Below are positions 18,135 through 30,153 of a DNA stretch of 64,000 nt, piece by piece; within the stretch, counting starts at the first letter, position 1, and every line of letters begins with the position of its first letter. Location: assembly GCF_001693385.1 (NCBI RefSeq), contig NZ_CP016428.1, forward strand, positions 1,302,001 through 1,366,000, written 5' to 3'. The stretch comes from Bradyrhizobium icense. GTDB taxonomy: Bacteria > Pseudomonadota > Alphaproteobacteria > Rhizobiales > Xanthobacteraceae. The position numbers and the translations under genes were made by a program. The notes under the pieces are model-generated. The model did no database searches, was not told where the DNA came from, and saw only the letters and a list, made by a program, of their open reading frames with translations.

Positions 18135-18962
18135 TCAGGGACGCAAGACTTTGGCGGCGCGGCGGTATTCGGTCGGCGCCATCCCGACATTGGCCGCGAA
18201 GAAGCGGGTGAAACCGCTCTGGGAAGAGAAGCCGAGATCGAAGCCGATATCGGCGATCGGCACCTCGGTCGCGACCAAGGCGTCCAGCGCCTGTTCCATG
18301 ATCAGTGTATTGAGATAGAGGTTCGGCGTGACGCCGGTCTGGGTGCGGAACAGCCTGTAGAAGTGCGGACGTGACAGCCCGGAGGCCCGCGCGATCGAAT
18401 CCAGCTCGATCTCGGCACCCGGGCTTTCGGACATCAGCTTGATGGATTTGCGGACGCGAAAGTCGGTGACGGCGGTGGCGGTGCGCGTCTCCTGCACCGG
18501 CTCCGATCGCTGCCAGCTTTCGTCATAACAACTGTCGATCAACTGCCTGAGCTCGCAGTCTAGGCTGCTTAGCGAAGGCGCTCCGCACACCAGCGCGGCA
18601 GAGCGGCGAATATGCCTGTCGAGCGTGGCCGTACGCTTGAAGCAGGTGCGGCCGAACCGCAGGCTGTGGGCGCGGGCCGCATCGGGGGCGAACCATTCGG
18701 CGTTAACGTAAAGAACGAAGAAGATCGCCCCGTTCTCCATGTCTGTCGGGACAAAATTGTGTGGTTCCCAGGGGTTGACGGCAACAATGGAGTCCTCCGC
18801 GAGCAGCCATCGCTCATCGCACACATCAATGCGGGCTGGCGTTCCACCGACATGAAAAATCAGGTGCCCTTCGCGATGCGCGTGCATGTTGAAGGGGCGG
18901 TTCAACTGATAGACCGTCGCGCGACCGAACCGGCCGTGGAAGACGGCGAGAGCCTTGCTCAT
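18135..18962 (-). CDS. AraC-family transcriptional regulator
   Basis: The 275-residue protein has an N-terminal cupin-like sensing domain (FNMHAHREGHLIFHV, VNPWEPHNF) and a C-terminal double helix-turn-helix AraC domain (about 170-270: IARASGLSRPHFYRLFR and the signature-like IADIGFDLGFSSQSGFTRFFAANVG segment, here split in two helices). It lies just upstream of livH in the same direction and next to the lone solute-binding protein gene, so it probably controls both. A hairpin at 19050-19072 separates it from that gene. Confidence 0.9.
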   Translation of the reverse strand: MSKALAVFHGRFGRATVYQLNRPFNMHAHREGHLIFHVGGTPARIDVCDERWLLAEDSIVAVNPWEPHNFVPTDMENGAIFFVLYVNAEWFAPDAARAHSLRFGRTCFKRTATLDRHIRRSAALVCGAPSLSSLDCELRQLIDSCYDESWQRSEPVQETRTATAVTDFRVRKSIKLMSESPGAEIELDSIARASGLSRPHFYRLFRTQTGVTPNLYLNTLIMEQALDALVATEVPIADIGFDLGFSSQSGFTRFFAANVGMAPTEYRRAAKVLRP

Positions 18963-19049
18963 GCCTTCCCTCCCGCGGGATGTTCTTGCTTTTTGAACCA
19001 GCGTTCAACATCCGCCGCGAGAATGCAAGGGAAGATCACGTCCAGCCCG

Positions 19050-19072
19050 GGGCCCCGGCACGACCGGGGCCC
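19050..19072 (-). terminator. Hairpin downstream of the Liv-type binding protein gene
   Basis: A perfect 9-bp inverted repeat (GGGCCCCGG and CCGGGGCCC) with a 5-base loop begins 20 bp after the stop of the minus-strand binding-protein gene. A pyrimidine-rich stretch follows but there is no clean T-run. It likely ends or attenuates that transcript before the AraC gene. Confidence 0.55.
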
Positions 19073-19091
19073 GTTCGCAAATGCGAAGAGG

Positions 19092-20342
19092 TCAATACTT
19101 CTTGCACTCCGGAACCGTCCGACTCGGCAGCCCGATCTTGGAGAACACTGCCGGGTCGTAGCCGAGTGTCTGGTTCACGTTCGGAATGACCTTCACGACC
19201 TTGCTGAACAGGGCCCCTTTGCCGTCGTCGACCACTTCGGTGACGAAGTTGGTTCCGATGGCCTGGCGGTTGGAGTCGAGCTTGATCTTGCCGTTTGGCG
19301 CGTCGAGCTCGATCTTGGCGAGCGCTTCCTTGAGCTTGGCCTGGTTGTTGCTGAGATCGCCGTTGACCTGACGCAGTCCGAGGATCAGCGCCATCGTCGA
19401 GTTATAGTAGTTGGTGGCGAGCAGCGACGGGCTCGGGAACCGCTTGTTCGGCGGGAAGGCGTCCTGATAGGCCTTCACGAACTTCTGCCAGCCTGCATCC
19501 TCCCACGTATCGGCCTGGCCGCTGGCGGCGATGGTGCCGAGCAGCGCATTCTTGGCGTTGCCCTTGGCGGAGAGGATGGTCTGGTCGACCATGATCGAGC
19601 CGCCCATGAGGTGGGCCTTGCCGCCGGCCTGTTGATACTGGTTCAGGAAGTTGACGGCATCGGCGCCGCCAAGGCCGAGATAGATCGCGTCGACATCGTC
19701 GGGCAGGGCGGCAATGACGGAGGCAAAGTCCTTCGTGCCGAGCGGAACCCATTGCCGGTTGGTGACCTGTCCGCCGGCACCGCAGAACTCCAGCACCAGC
19801 CCGAACACCTGGGTGTAGATGAACGAATAGTCTTCGCCCACCGTCGCGATCTTCCGATATTTCTTGGTCTCATACGCGTATTTGCCGAGGCCGACCTGCC
19901 ACTGGGCGCCGTCCATGTTGTAGCGGAAGAAATTCGGCGCCGGGTCGACATACGTCGTTTCCTGCGCGCCTGAAGCGGCGTTCACAAAGGTCAGTTCCGG
20001 ACGCGTCTTGGCAAAATTCTTGACCGCGATGCCTTCGTCGCCGGACAAGGGTGAAAGCAGGATCTGGACCTTATCCTGTTCGATCAGCTTGCGCACGGCG
20101 CGGACAGCGGAGTCGGGCGTCGCATCCGTGGAGGCGATGATGAATTCGATTTCCTTGTCGCCGACCTTCTTGCCGAGCGTGTTGATCGCCGTTTGATGTC
20201 CGCGGATTCCGTCCTCGCCGAGCACCGTATAGGTGCCTTCGAGCGTCGCGGTGACGCCGACCTTGATCTTCTCTTGAGCGACGGCGGCGCCGGAAAGCAA
20301 CAGGCTGCTCAGCGCGACCAGTCCCGCACAGCTTTTAAACAT
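19092..20342 (-). CDS. Branched-chain amino acid-type ABC transporter substrate-binding protein
   Basis: The 416-residue protein has a Sec signal peptide (MFKSCAGLVALSS..., cleavage after GAAVAQ) and the periplasmic binding protein type I (LivJ-like) core starting EKIKVGVTATLEGTYTVLG. It ends CKKY. It is transcribed alone, ahead of the AraC gene and the livHMGF operon, and is the best candidate for the binding component of that transporter. Binding proteins of this branch carry aromatic acids and amides as well as amino acids, so the ligand is open. Confidence 0.9.
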   Translation of the reverse strand: MFKSCAGLVALSSLLLSGAAVAQEKIKVGVTATLEGTYTVLGEDGIRGHQTAINTLGKKVGDKEIEFIIASTDATPDSAVRAVRKLIEQDKVQILLSPLSGDEGIAVKNFAKTRPELTFVNAASGAQETTYVDPAPNFFRYNMDGAQWQVGLGKYAYETKKYRKIATVGEDYSFIYTQVFGLVLEFCGAGGQVTNRQWVPLGTKDFASVIAALPDDVDAIYLGLGGADAVNFLNQYQQAGGKAHLMGGSIMVDQTILSAKGNAKNALLGTIAASGQADTWEDAGWQKFVKAYQDAFPPNKRFPSPSLLATNYYNSTMALILGLRQVNGDLSNNQAKLKEALAKIELDAPNGKIKLDSNRQAIGTNFVTEVVDDGKGALFSKVVKVIPNVNQTLGYDPAVFSKIGLPSRTVPECKKY

Positions 20343-20957
20343 CGAACCCCTCCCTTTGTATCGCCAGTTTTTGTATCGTCAGGTCGCTCCAAAATCGCCA
20401 TGCCGCGGTTTGCATGGCGACCGGGACCGCCGGGCGAAAGCTAACCGATGACTGGGGCGGGGCGCGCAGCTTCACCCGCTACAACTTGACCGGTAGTCTC
20501 ATTTTGCATGTTGCGCCGCGACGAGATTTGCGGTGATTCAGGGGGGCAGTGATTCATGGCGTGGTCCGCAGCGACGAAGCAATAAGTCTCTGATTTCACT
20601 GGCAGCCGCGCCAGGACTGGAGCCGCGACCGGCCCGTAGGATGCGTCCGCTGACTTCGCCGGAAAAGGAAATCCGACGATCTTCTCAAGCCGCTTGGCCC
20701 GCTGCAGCTACGGCAGCGGCCAATATCCATGCGCGCGTTCCGGCGAGGCGTTCAGCATCACGCTGGAAGGCCAACATGCGCCGCAATTCCGCAGCAAGGC
20801 AATCCTTCATTTCGGATGATGTGCGGGTTTGGCTTGACCGCGGCATGCGGTATTTCTACGTCCATTCGGATGCGTTCTTTGCATCGGACCGGCAGACGTC
20901 AGGACGATGCTCGGACGGTCCATCCGACCCGCCTGCACGCATGGAGAAGGTCCCGCC
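20343..20957. other. Intergenic region without a supported gene
   Basis: This 615-bp stretch separates two oppositely transcribed genes and should contain both promoters. I see no complete gene. A plus-strand frame ending TGA near 20819 reads RCSYGSGQYPCARSGEAF, which looks coding-like but has no start or recognisable family and may be the tail of a lost gene. Around 20608-20634 there is a weak resemblance (about 21 of 28 bases) to the tRNA T-arm fragments found elsewhere in the window. Confidence 0.4.
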
Positions 20958-21725
20958 GTGGCATTTGAACTGTTCAATCTGGCCGGCAAACGAGCGCTGG
21001 TCACCGGATCGTCCCAGGGAATCGGATTCGCCATCGCGCGCGGGCTCGCAGAGCATGGCGCCTCCGTCGTCCTGAATGGACGGGAGCGCAACAAACTCGA
21101 GGCTGCCGCCGCGAGCTTGACCGCGGCCGGGCACAACGTTGCGGTGGCCGGGTTCGATGTCACCGTCGTCGAGGATGTCCGCGAAGGCGTTGCGGCGATC
21201 GAGCGGACGAATGGGACGATCGATATTCTCGTCAACAACGCCGGCATGCAGTTTCGCACGCCGCTCGAGGATTTTCCGGCCGAGAAGTGGGAGCAACTGC
21301 TCAGGACCAATGTATCGAGCGCCTTCTACGTCGGTCAGGCCGTCGCGCGGCACATGATCCCGCGCAGAAAGGGCAAGATCATCAACATCGCCTCCGTTCA
21401 GAGCGAGCTGGCCCGCCCGGGCATCGCCCCGTACACCGCCACCAAGGGAGCGATCAAGAACCTCACCCGCGGCATGTGCGCCGATTGGGCCAGGCACGGG
21501 CTGCAGATCAATGCCATCGCGCCGGGTTACTTCAAGACCCCGCTGAATCAAGCGCTGGTCGACGATCCGCAGTTTTCAGCATGGCTGGAAAAGCGGACGC
21601 CGGCCTCGCGCTGGGGCAACGTGGACGAATTGATCGGCGCCGCCGTTTTTCTGTCGGGAGATGCCTCGTCCTTCGTCAACGGGCATACGCTTTATGTCGA
21701 CGGCGGTATCACGACCTGTCTTTGA
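20958..21725 (+). CDS. SDR-family oxidoreductase, gluconate 5-dehydrogenase-like
   Basis: This 255-residue classical short-chain dehydrogenase has the NAD(P)-binding TGSSQGIG motif near residue 14, VNNAG, catalytic Ser in IASVQSELARP, YTATKG (YxxxK) and a C-terminal YVDGG. The blocks SELARPGIAPYTA, KTPLNQALVDDP and KRTPASRWG closely follow gluconate 5-dehydrogenases (IdnO/Gno), which interconvert gluconate and 5-ketogluconate. The start is a GTG at 20958 preceded by GGAGAAGG. It is a lone gene ahead of the cbbR terminus; substrate assignment is by family only. Confidence 0.8.
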   Translation: MAFELFNLAGKRALVTGSSQGIGFAIARGLAEHGASVVLNGRERNKLEAAAASLTAAGHNVAVAGFDVTVVEDVREGVAAIERTNGTIDILVNNAGMQFRTPLEDFPAEKWEQLLRTNVSSAFYVGQAVARHMIPRRKGKIINIASVQSELARPGIAPYTATKGAIKNLTRGMCADWARHGLQINAIAPGYFKTPLNQALVDDPQFSAWLEKRTPASRWGNVDELIGAAVFLSGDASSFVNGHTLYVDGGITTCL

Positions 21726-21843
21726 TTATTGACGCGTCGTTGCAGTTCGAGGGAGCTGCATTTCGCTGCTGCTGTTGATCGCGCTCGCTGAGACTGCACC
21801 TGCGGCGTCTTCACGAAATTGTAGCGTCCGGCAATCAACGCCG

Positions 21844-21868
21844 GGCAGGACCCGAACCTGCAACCAGA
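21844..21868 (-). repeat. Possible fourth tRNA 3' fragment (T-arm trace)
   Basis: These 25 bases match positions 60391-60415 of the complete tRNA with one mismatch, in the same orientation, covering the T-arm and variable loop. The acceptor and anticodon parts are missing. It lies 5 bp beyond the cbbR stop. It may be a decayed attachment-site scar, or a relic of another tRNA with the same T-arm. Confidence 0.4.
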
Positions 21869-21873
21869 GCAGG

Positions 21874-22845
21874 TCAGGCGCGCTTGGCACGGCCTGACGG
21901 CCGGGTGAGACGCAGCCGGCGATGGGTGCGGGGCAGAAACTGCCTGCCCTTGGCACTGAGGAAATCGAGCATCGCCTGCGCTGGCGGCAGCAAGACCTTG
22001 TCCTTGCGCGCAAGCGCGAACCACTGCCGCACGATCGGCAGGCCGTCGACGTCGAGGGTGACCAGGCGCCGTTCGTCGAGCTCGGTCGCGACCGTGTGTG
22101 CAGAGAGGAAGGCGATGCCGAGCCCTGCGATCACCGCCTGCTTGATGGTCTCATTGCTGCTCATGGCGAGGCCGATCTTGGGGCGGATGCCCGACGTCTC
22201 GAACAATTGCTCCATCAGCCCGCGCGTGCCGGATCCCGGCTCGCGCGTCAGGAAGGTTTCGCCGGCGAGCTCGCGTGGCGCAATGCTGGATTTTCGCGCC
22301 AGCCGATGCGCGGTCGGCGCGATGATGACGTGGGGATGATCGCCGATCAGGTGGACGTTCATGTCGATGTCCGCAGGCGGGCGGCCCATGATCGCGAAGT
22401 CGAGATCGTAGCCGCGCAGCGCTTCGCCGACTTCCTGGCGGTTGCCGATCGAGAGCGTGATTTCGACGTTCGGATAGAGCTTCGAGAATCCGGAGATCAT
22501 GAACGGCACGAAATATTTCGCGGTCGAAACCGCGCCGATCGAGATGCGGCCCGCGGTCTTTCCCGCCATCATCTCCAACGTGGTCTCGCAGTCGGTGATC
22601 GCCGCCTCGATGCGGTCGGCGAGCGCCAATACCTCGCGCCCGGCATCCGTCAGCAGCATGCCGTCGCCGGTGCGCTGGATGAGTGGCAATCCTGCGACCG
22701 CCTGCAGGTTGCGCAACTGCAGCGTTACCGCGGGCTGTGTCAGGTACAGTTGCTTCGACGCCGCGGTAACCGACCGGTGCTTCTGCACGGCGGCCAGCGC
22801 GCGCAACTGGCGGATGGTCAATTCCCGCAACAATCGCCCGGCCAT
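21874..22845 (-). CDS. cbbR: LysR-family regulator CbbR
   Basis: The 323-residue LysR-type regulator has an N-terminal winged helix (TIRQLRALAAVQKHRSV, LTQPAVTLQLRNLQ) and a CbbR-like effector domain (FLTREPGSGTRG). CbbR senses phosphorylated Calvin-cycle metabolites and activates the divergent cbb operon. Two starts are possible; the ATG at 22843-22845 is chosen because GGAGGG lies 7 bases upstream, whereas the ATG at 22858-22860 has only AT-rich sequence before it. Placement opposite cbbF is the classic arrangement. Confidence 0.92.
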   Translation of the reverse strand: MAGRLLRELTIRQLRALAAVQKHRSVTAASKQLYLTQPAVTLQLRNLQAVAGLPLIQRTGDGMLLTDAGREVLALADRIEAAITDCETTLEMMAGKTAGRISIGAVSTAKYFVPFMISGFSKLYPNVEITLSIGNRQEVGEALRGYDLDFAIMGRPPADIDMNVHLIGDHPHVIIAPTAHRLARKSSIAPRELAGETFLTREPGSGTRGLMEQLFETSGIRPKIGLAMSSNETIKQAVIAGLGIAFLSAHTVATELDERRLVTLDVDGLPIVRQWFALARKDKVLLPPAQAMLDFLSAKGRQFLPRTHRRLRLTRPSGRAKRA

Positions 22846-22871
22846 GGGCACGCCCTCCATTATAATAAAAA

Positions 22872-22925
22872 CTTTGCCCAGGCCAAAGATAACAAAATTT
22901 CCCTAATTCGGCAAATTGCGCTTGC
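22872..22925 (+). promoter_or_regulatory. Candidate CbbR operators between cbbR and cbbF
   Basis: Two dyads lie in the AT-rich cbbR-cbbF intergenic region: CTTTG-N7-CAAAG at 22872-22888 (containing T-N11-A) and GCAA-N7-TTGC at 22911-22925. LysR regulators bind such T-N11-A dyads, and two adjacent sites fit the recognition/activation site model for CbbR. Neither is proven. Confidence 0.5.
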
Positions 22926-22994
22926 TTGAGAGCGCGCGTCGCCAAACTCGGCGGACGCTTCGACAGCGCCGAGAGAGCGCACCGGGAGACCGCC

Positions 22995-24032
22995 ATGGAC
23001 GAACGCGTGACGCTGCGTTCACATCTCGATAAGTCTATTGCGCAGATCCCGCATGGCGCGGCGGTCGGTGCGGTGATCGAGGCCATTGCCGCCGCTGCAA
23101 TCGAACTCGCGGCACTGATTGCAGATGGGCCGCTCGCCGATATCACCGGGCAGGATGGCGGCATCAATACCGACGGCGACCGGCAGAAAGACATCGATAT
23201 CGTGGCCGACGAAATGATGCGGCGTGCGCTGCGCGGCGCGCCGGTGGCGGCGATCCTTTCCGAGGAGGCGGCGCTGCCGGAAACCTTCCGGCCCGATGCG
23301 CACCTGTGCGTTGCGATCGATCCGCTCGACGGATCGGCCAATCTCGAAAACAACATCTCGATGGGCACCATCTTTTCGATCCGCCCAAGAGGCAACGACA
23401 TCCTTTCGACCTTCTTTGAGCCCGGCACGGCACAGTGCGCGGCAGGATTTTTCGTCTACGGTCCGCAAACTACTTTCGTCCTCGCGCTCAACGCGCGTGT
23501 CGATATCTTCATTCTCGACAGGCGCGCGGGAGAATTTCTGCTGATCCGGCAGGCCGTGCAGGTCGCACGCGATACGCCGGAGTTTGCCATCAACGCTTCC
23601 AATCGGCGGCACTGGCATGGTCCCGTTCGCGCCTACATCGATGAATGTCTCGCCGGCACCAGCGGTGGCGGTGAGGCGGACTTCAACATGCGCTGGATCG
23701 GTTCGCTGGTTGCGGAATCGCTTCGCATTCTGGCGCGCGGCGGCGTGTTTCTCTATCCGGCCGATGCCCGCCCCAGCTATCGCGAAGGCAGGATTCGCCT
23801 GCTGTACGAAGCCCATCCGATGGCGCTGGTAATGGAATGGGCGGGCGGCGCGGCATCGACCGGGCGGCGGCGAATTCTGGAACTGGGGGCGAGAACACCG
23901 CATCAGCGGGTGCCGCTGATCATGGGTTCGTTGCGTGGCGTGCGCGACATCGCCACCATTCACGAGAGGATCGAGCCGATGTTCGACAATAGCGATGCGC
24001 CGCTGTTCGCGCGGCGCGGCCTGTTCCGCTGA
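22995..24032 (+). CDS. cbbF: Class I fructose-1,6-bisphosphatase
   Basis: The 345-residue enzyme converts fructose-1,6-bisphosphate to fructose-6-phosphate in the regenerative Calvin cycle. Metal and substrate motifs are visible: SEEAALPE, AIDPLDGSANLENN (DPLDGS) and DARPSYREGR. An upstream in-frame start would add 23 residues, but the ATG at 22995 has GGGAGAC just before it and begins the conserved MDERVTLRSHL. It is first in the cbbFPTALSX operon, 13 bp ahead of cbbP. Confidence 0.94.
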   Translation: MDERVTLRSHLDKSIAQIPHGAAVGAVIEAIAAAAIELAALIADGPLADITGQDGGINTDGDRQKDIDIVADEMMRRALRGAPVAAILSEEAALPETFRPDAHLCVAIDPLDGSANLENNISMGTIFSIRPRGNDILSTFFEPGTAQCAAGFFVYGPQTTFVLALNARVDIFILDRRAGEFLLIRQAVQVARDTPEFAINASNRRHWHGPVRAYIDECLAGTSGGGEADFNMRWIGSLVAESLRILARGGVFLYPADARPSYREGRIRLLYEAHPMALVMEWAGGAASTGRRRILELGARTPHQRVPLIMGSLRGVRDIATIHERIEPMFDNSDAPLFARRGLFR

Positions 24033-24045
24033 CGGGGGCACTAGG

Positions 24046-24921
24046 ATGTCGCGGGCTCATCCCATCATATCGATTACGGGTTCGTCGGGCGCCGGCACCA
24101 CGTCGGTGAAGAAGACGTTCGAGCAGATCTTCCGCCGCGAAAAGGTGGTTGCGGCCTACATCGAGGGCGATGCCTTCCATCGTTACAATCGTTTCGAGAT
24201 GCGCAGCAAAATGCTGGAGGAGGCCGAGCGCGGCAACAAGCATTTCAGCCATTTCAGTCCGGAAACAAATTTGTTCGAGGAACTCGAAAGGGTGTTTCGC
24301 GACTACGGTGAATCCGGCACCGGAACGACGCGCCATTACGTCCACGACGACGAAGAGGCGAAGCTCTACGGCGCCAAACCGGGCACATTCACCGAATGGA
24401 CCCAATTGCCGGAAGGGTCCGACCTGCTGTTTTACGAGGGGTTGCACGGCGCGGTCGTGACCGACAAGGTCAACGTGGCGCAGCATGCCGATCTCAAGAT
24501 CGGCGTCGTGCCGGTGATCAACCTGGAATGGATCCAGAAGCTGCATCGCGATCGTCGCGACCGCGGCTATACCGCTGAGGCGGTGACCGACACCATCCTG
24601 CGGCGCATGCCTGATTACGTGAACTACATCTGTCCGCAGTTCGCCGAGACCGATATCAATTTTCAGCGCGTGCCGACCGTCGATACGTCGAACCCGTTCA
24701 TCGCGCGGTGGATTCCGACGCCGGATGAATCGATGGTGGTGATCCGTCTCAAGAATCCGCGCGGGATCGATTTTCCCTATCTGCTGTCGATGATTCCGCA
24801 CAGCTTCATGTCGCGCGCCAATTCGATCGTGATCCACGGGGCCAAGCTCGACCTGGCGATGCAACTCATCCTCACTCCACTGATCCTGCAACTGATGGAA
24901 CGCAAGAGGCGCACGATATGA
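24046..24921 (+). CDS. cbbP: Phosphoribulokinase
   Basis: The 291-residue bacterial (octameric-type) phosphoribulokinase makes ribulose-1,5-bisphosphate from ribulose-5-phosphate and ATP. The P-loop [14 protein letters not shown] lies near the N-terminus, followed by [11 protein letters not shown] and FYEGLHGAV. The ATG at 24046 ([14 protein letters not shown]) comes 13 bp after cbbF. Its stop overlaps the cbbT start by 4 bp, so translation is coupled. Confidence 0.96.
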   Translation: MSRAHPIISITGSSGAGTTSVKKTFEQIFRREKVVAAYIEGDAFHRYNRFEMRSKMLEEAERGNKHFSHFSPETNLFEELERVFRDYGESGTGTTRHYVHDDEEAKLYGAKPGTFTEWTQLPEGSDLLFYEGLHGAVVTDKVNVAQHADLKIGVVPVINLEWIQKLHRDRRDRGYTAEAVTDTILRRMPDYVNYICPQFAETDINFQRVPTVDTSNPFIARWIPTPDESMVVIRLKNPRGIDFPYLLSMIPHSFMSRANSIVIHGAKLDLAMQLILTPLILQLMERKRRTI

Positions 24922-26954
24922 ACGCTCCCGCTCTATCCCGCATGGCCAGCCGTCCGGATCTGGCGCACGCAGAGATGGCCAACGCGATCCGTTTCCTGGC
25001 AATCGACGCCGTCGAGAAGGCCAAGTCCGGTCATCCGGGCATGCCGATGGGCATGGCCGACGTCGCGACCGTTCTGTTTTCGCGCTTCCTCAAATTCGAT
25101 CCGACGGACCCGGCGTGGCCGGATCGCGACCGCTTCGTGCTGTCGGCCGGCCATGGCTCGATGCTGCTGTATGCGCTTCTGCACCTGACCGGGTACGAAG
25201 GCATGACGCTGGACGAACTCAGGGCATTCCGGCAATGGGGGTCGAAGACGCCGGGACACCCCGAATATGGCCATACGGCGGGCGTCGAGACGACCACCGG
25301 ACCTCTCGGGCAAGGCATCGCGACCGCCCTCGGCATGGCGCTGGCTGAGCGGCTGATGAACGCGCGCTTCGGCGACGATTTCGTCGATCATTATACCTAT
25401 GTGATCGCCGGCGACGGTTGCCTGATGGAGGGGATCAGCCACGAGGCGATCTCGCTGGCCGGGCATCTCAGGCTCAATCGCCTGATCGTGCTGTTCGACG
25501 ACAACGAAATCTCGATCGACGGCGCCACCTCACTGTCATGCTCGGATGATCAGCTCGCACGGTTCAGGGCCGCGGGGTGGTCGGCCAGCCGAGTAGACGG
25601 CCACGATCCCGAAGCGATCGCGGCCGCGATCGAGCGGGCGCGCAACAGCGACCGGCCGTCGCTGATTGCCTGCCGTACGATCATCGGCTTCGGCGCCCCT
25701 AACCGTCAGGGAACGGACAAAGTCCATGGCGCGCCGCTGGGTGGCGAAGAAACCGCCAAAACGCGCGAGGCGCTGAACTGGCCGTACGCGCCGTTCGAGA
25801 TCCCGGAGGCCGTCCTCGCGCTGTGGCGTCAGGCAGGCCGCCGCGGGCATGCCGCCCGCCGTTGCTGGATCGAACGGACCAGGCGTCTGAGCGCTGATTC
25901 CCGTTCGCCATTTCACGATGCGCTGAATCGCAACCTGCCGTGCAGCTATGCGGAAGCGATGACAAAGCTGCGTGATGACTTCGCGACCGAGCGGCCGAAT
26001 ATTGCCACCCGGCAGGCGTCGCAGCGCGTGATTGATGCAATCGCCGAGGCGCTGCCCAATCTGCTCGGTGGCTCGGCGGACCTCACCCATTCCAACCTGA
26101 CGCGGGCCAGGACCCAGCAGCCGGTACAGCCCGGCTCGTTTGAAGGCAGCTATATTCACTATGGGGTCCGCGAGCACGCCATGGCGGCGGCAATGAACGG
26201 CATGGCGCTGCATGGCGGCTTCATCCCCTATGGCGGTACGTTCCTCAGCTTCGCCGATTACAGCCGTCCGGCGATCCGGCTGGCGGCGCTCATGAACATT
26301 CGTGTCATCCATGTGATGACGCACGACTCCATCGGACTGGGCGAGGATGGTCCCACCCATCAGCCGGTCGAACATTTGGCATCGCTTCGAGCGATCCCCA
26401 ATCTGCTGGTTTTCCGACCGGGCGATGCCATCGAGACCGCCGAGGCCTGGGACTGCGCGCTGCGGGCGCAGGCCAGTCCATCGGTGCTGTGTCAGTCGCG
26501 GCAAGCGCTGCCTGCCTTCCATGAAGGCGGTGGTGACAATCTGGTCGCGCGCGGCGCCTATGTCGTCGTCGAGCCGGAGGGCGGACGCGATGTCACGCTG
26601 ATCGCGACCGGATCGGAGGTCTCGATCGCCATCGAGGCTGCGAAAACGCTCGCAAAGGATAGTGTCCGCGCGGCCGTCGTCTCGGCTCCATGCTTCGAGC
26701 TGTTTCGCCAGCAATCGCGCGAATACCGGTCGGAGGTTCTTGGAGACGTCCCGCGGATCGGCATCGAAGCCGCGGTCGAGGGCGACTGGGCGCGCTGGCT
26801 CGGCGACGGCGGCGAATTTGTCGGTATGACCGGCTTTGGCGCATCTGCGCCGGCGGAAACGCTCTATCGCGAATTCGGCATCACCGCGAACGCCGTTGCA
26901 ATAGCGGCGATGCGCTGCATCGCGCGCTCCAGAATGACGGCAACCTGGGCATGA
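24918..26954 (+). CDS. cbbT: Transketolase
   Basis: The 678-residue thiamine-diphosphate enzyme transfers two-carbon units in Calvin-cycle regeneration. Motifs include [12 protein letters not shown], the ThDP/metal motif [13 protein letters not shown], and in the second half [19 protein letters not shown] and the phosphate-binding ATGSEVSIA. Length is standard. It starts by a 4-bp ATGA overlap with cbbP and precedes cbbA by 33 bp. Confidence 0.96.
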   Translation: MNAPALSRMASRPDLAHAEMANAIRFLAIDAVEKAKSGHPGMPMGMADVATVLFSRFLKFDPTDPAWPDRDRFVLSAGHGSMLLYALLHLTGYEGMTLDELRAFRQWGSKTPGHPEYGHTAGVETTTGPLGQGIATALGMALAERLMNARFGDDFVDHYTYVIAGDGCLMEGISHEAISLAGHLRLNRLIVLFDDNEISIDGATSLSCSDDQLARFRAAGWSASRVDGHDPEAIAAAIERARNSDRPSLIACRTIIGFGAPNRQGTDKVHGAPLGGEETAKTREALNWPYAPFEIPEAVLALWRQAGRRGHAARRCWIERTRRLSADSRSPFHDALNRNLPCSYAEAMTKLRDDFATERPNIATRQASQRVIDAIAEALPNLLGGSADLTHSNLTRARTQQPVQPGSFEGSYIHYGVREHAMAAAMNGMALHGGFIPYGGTFLSFADYSRPAIRLAALMNIRVIHVMTHDSIGLGEDGPTHQPVEHLASLRAIPNLLVFRPGDAIETAEAWDCALRAQASPSVLCQSRQALPAFHEGGGDNLVARGAYVVVEPEGGRDVTLIATGSEVSIAIEAAKTLAKDSVRAAVVSAPCFELFRQQSREYRSEVLGDVPRIGIEAAVEGDWARWLGDGGEFVGMTGFGASAPAETLYREFGITANAVAIAAMRCIARSRMTATWA

Positions 26955-26987
26955 CGATCACACGAGAACAATGACACGGAGGCTGCG

Positions 26988-29589
<2,602 letters not shown>

Positions 29590-29601
29590 GGAGCGGAAAT
29601 C

Positions 29602-30021
29602 ATGCGCATTACCCAAGGCTGCTTCTCGTTTCTGCCCGATCTCACCGACGAGCAGATCTCCCGTCAGGTCCAGTATTGCCTGGAGAATGGATGGGCGGTG
29701 AACATCGAATTCACCGACGATCCGCATCCCCGCAACAATCTCTGGGAGATGTGGGGATTGCCGATGTTCGATCTCCGCGACGCCGCCGGTGTGATGATGG
29801 AGCTGAACCAATGCCGTAAGGTGTATGGTAACAGCTACATCCGCCTGTCGGCGTTCGATTCCAGTCACGGCTGGGAATCGGTGCGGCTGTCCTTCATCGT
29901 CAACCGACCGAAGAAGGAACCCGGCTTCCGCCTCGAGCGGCATGAAGTTGCTGGCCGCAACATCCGCTACACGACCAGGTCCTACGCCGCTGACCGCCCG
30001 GAGGGCCGGCGTTACGGTTAG
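29602..30021 (+). CDS. cbbS: Rubisco small subunit, form IC
   Basis: The 139-residue small subunit begins [19 protein letters not shown] and contains [26 protein letters not shown] in blocks typical of red-type small subunits. It also has the long C-terminal beta-hairpin extension of that group ([16 protein letters not shown]). It assembles with CbbL as L8S8. A GGAG ribosome site precedes the start, and a hairpin with a T-run follows the gene. Confidence 0.96.
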   Translation: MRITQGCFSFLPDLTDEQISRQVQYCLENGWAVNIEFTDDPHPRNNLWEMWGLPMFDLRDAAGVMMELNQCRKVYGNSYIRLSAFDSSHGWESVRLSFIVNRPKKEPGFRLERHEVAGRNIRYTTRSYAADRPEGRRYG

Positions 30022-30084
30022 CAAGTTACCCGGTCCGACAGACGAGTTCTCCCTGATCGTGCCTTTCGTCTGCCGGATGCACTG

Positions 30085-30119
30085 CTCCGTCGCTGTGAAA
30101 GCGGCGGCGGAGTTTTTTT
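30085..30119 (+). terminator. Terminator-like hairpin between cbbS and cbbX
   Basis: An imperfect GC-rich inverted repeat (CTCCGTCGCT paired with AGCGGCGGCGGAG, with bulges) is followed at once by seven T residues. This looks like an intrinsic terminator or attenuator inside the cbb operon. It would make cbbX expression lower than cbbLS. Confidence 0.6.
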
Positions 30120-30153
30120 CAGACCGCGCATGCATTGCGTCGAGGTTTGCCAG

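Noticed and set aside
20606..20636. A fifth tRNA-like fragment upstream of the SDR gene
   Set aside because: Only about 21 of 28 positions agree with the T-arm and variable region, with a gap; this is too weak to count as an attachment scar.
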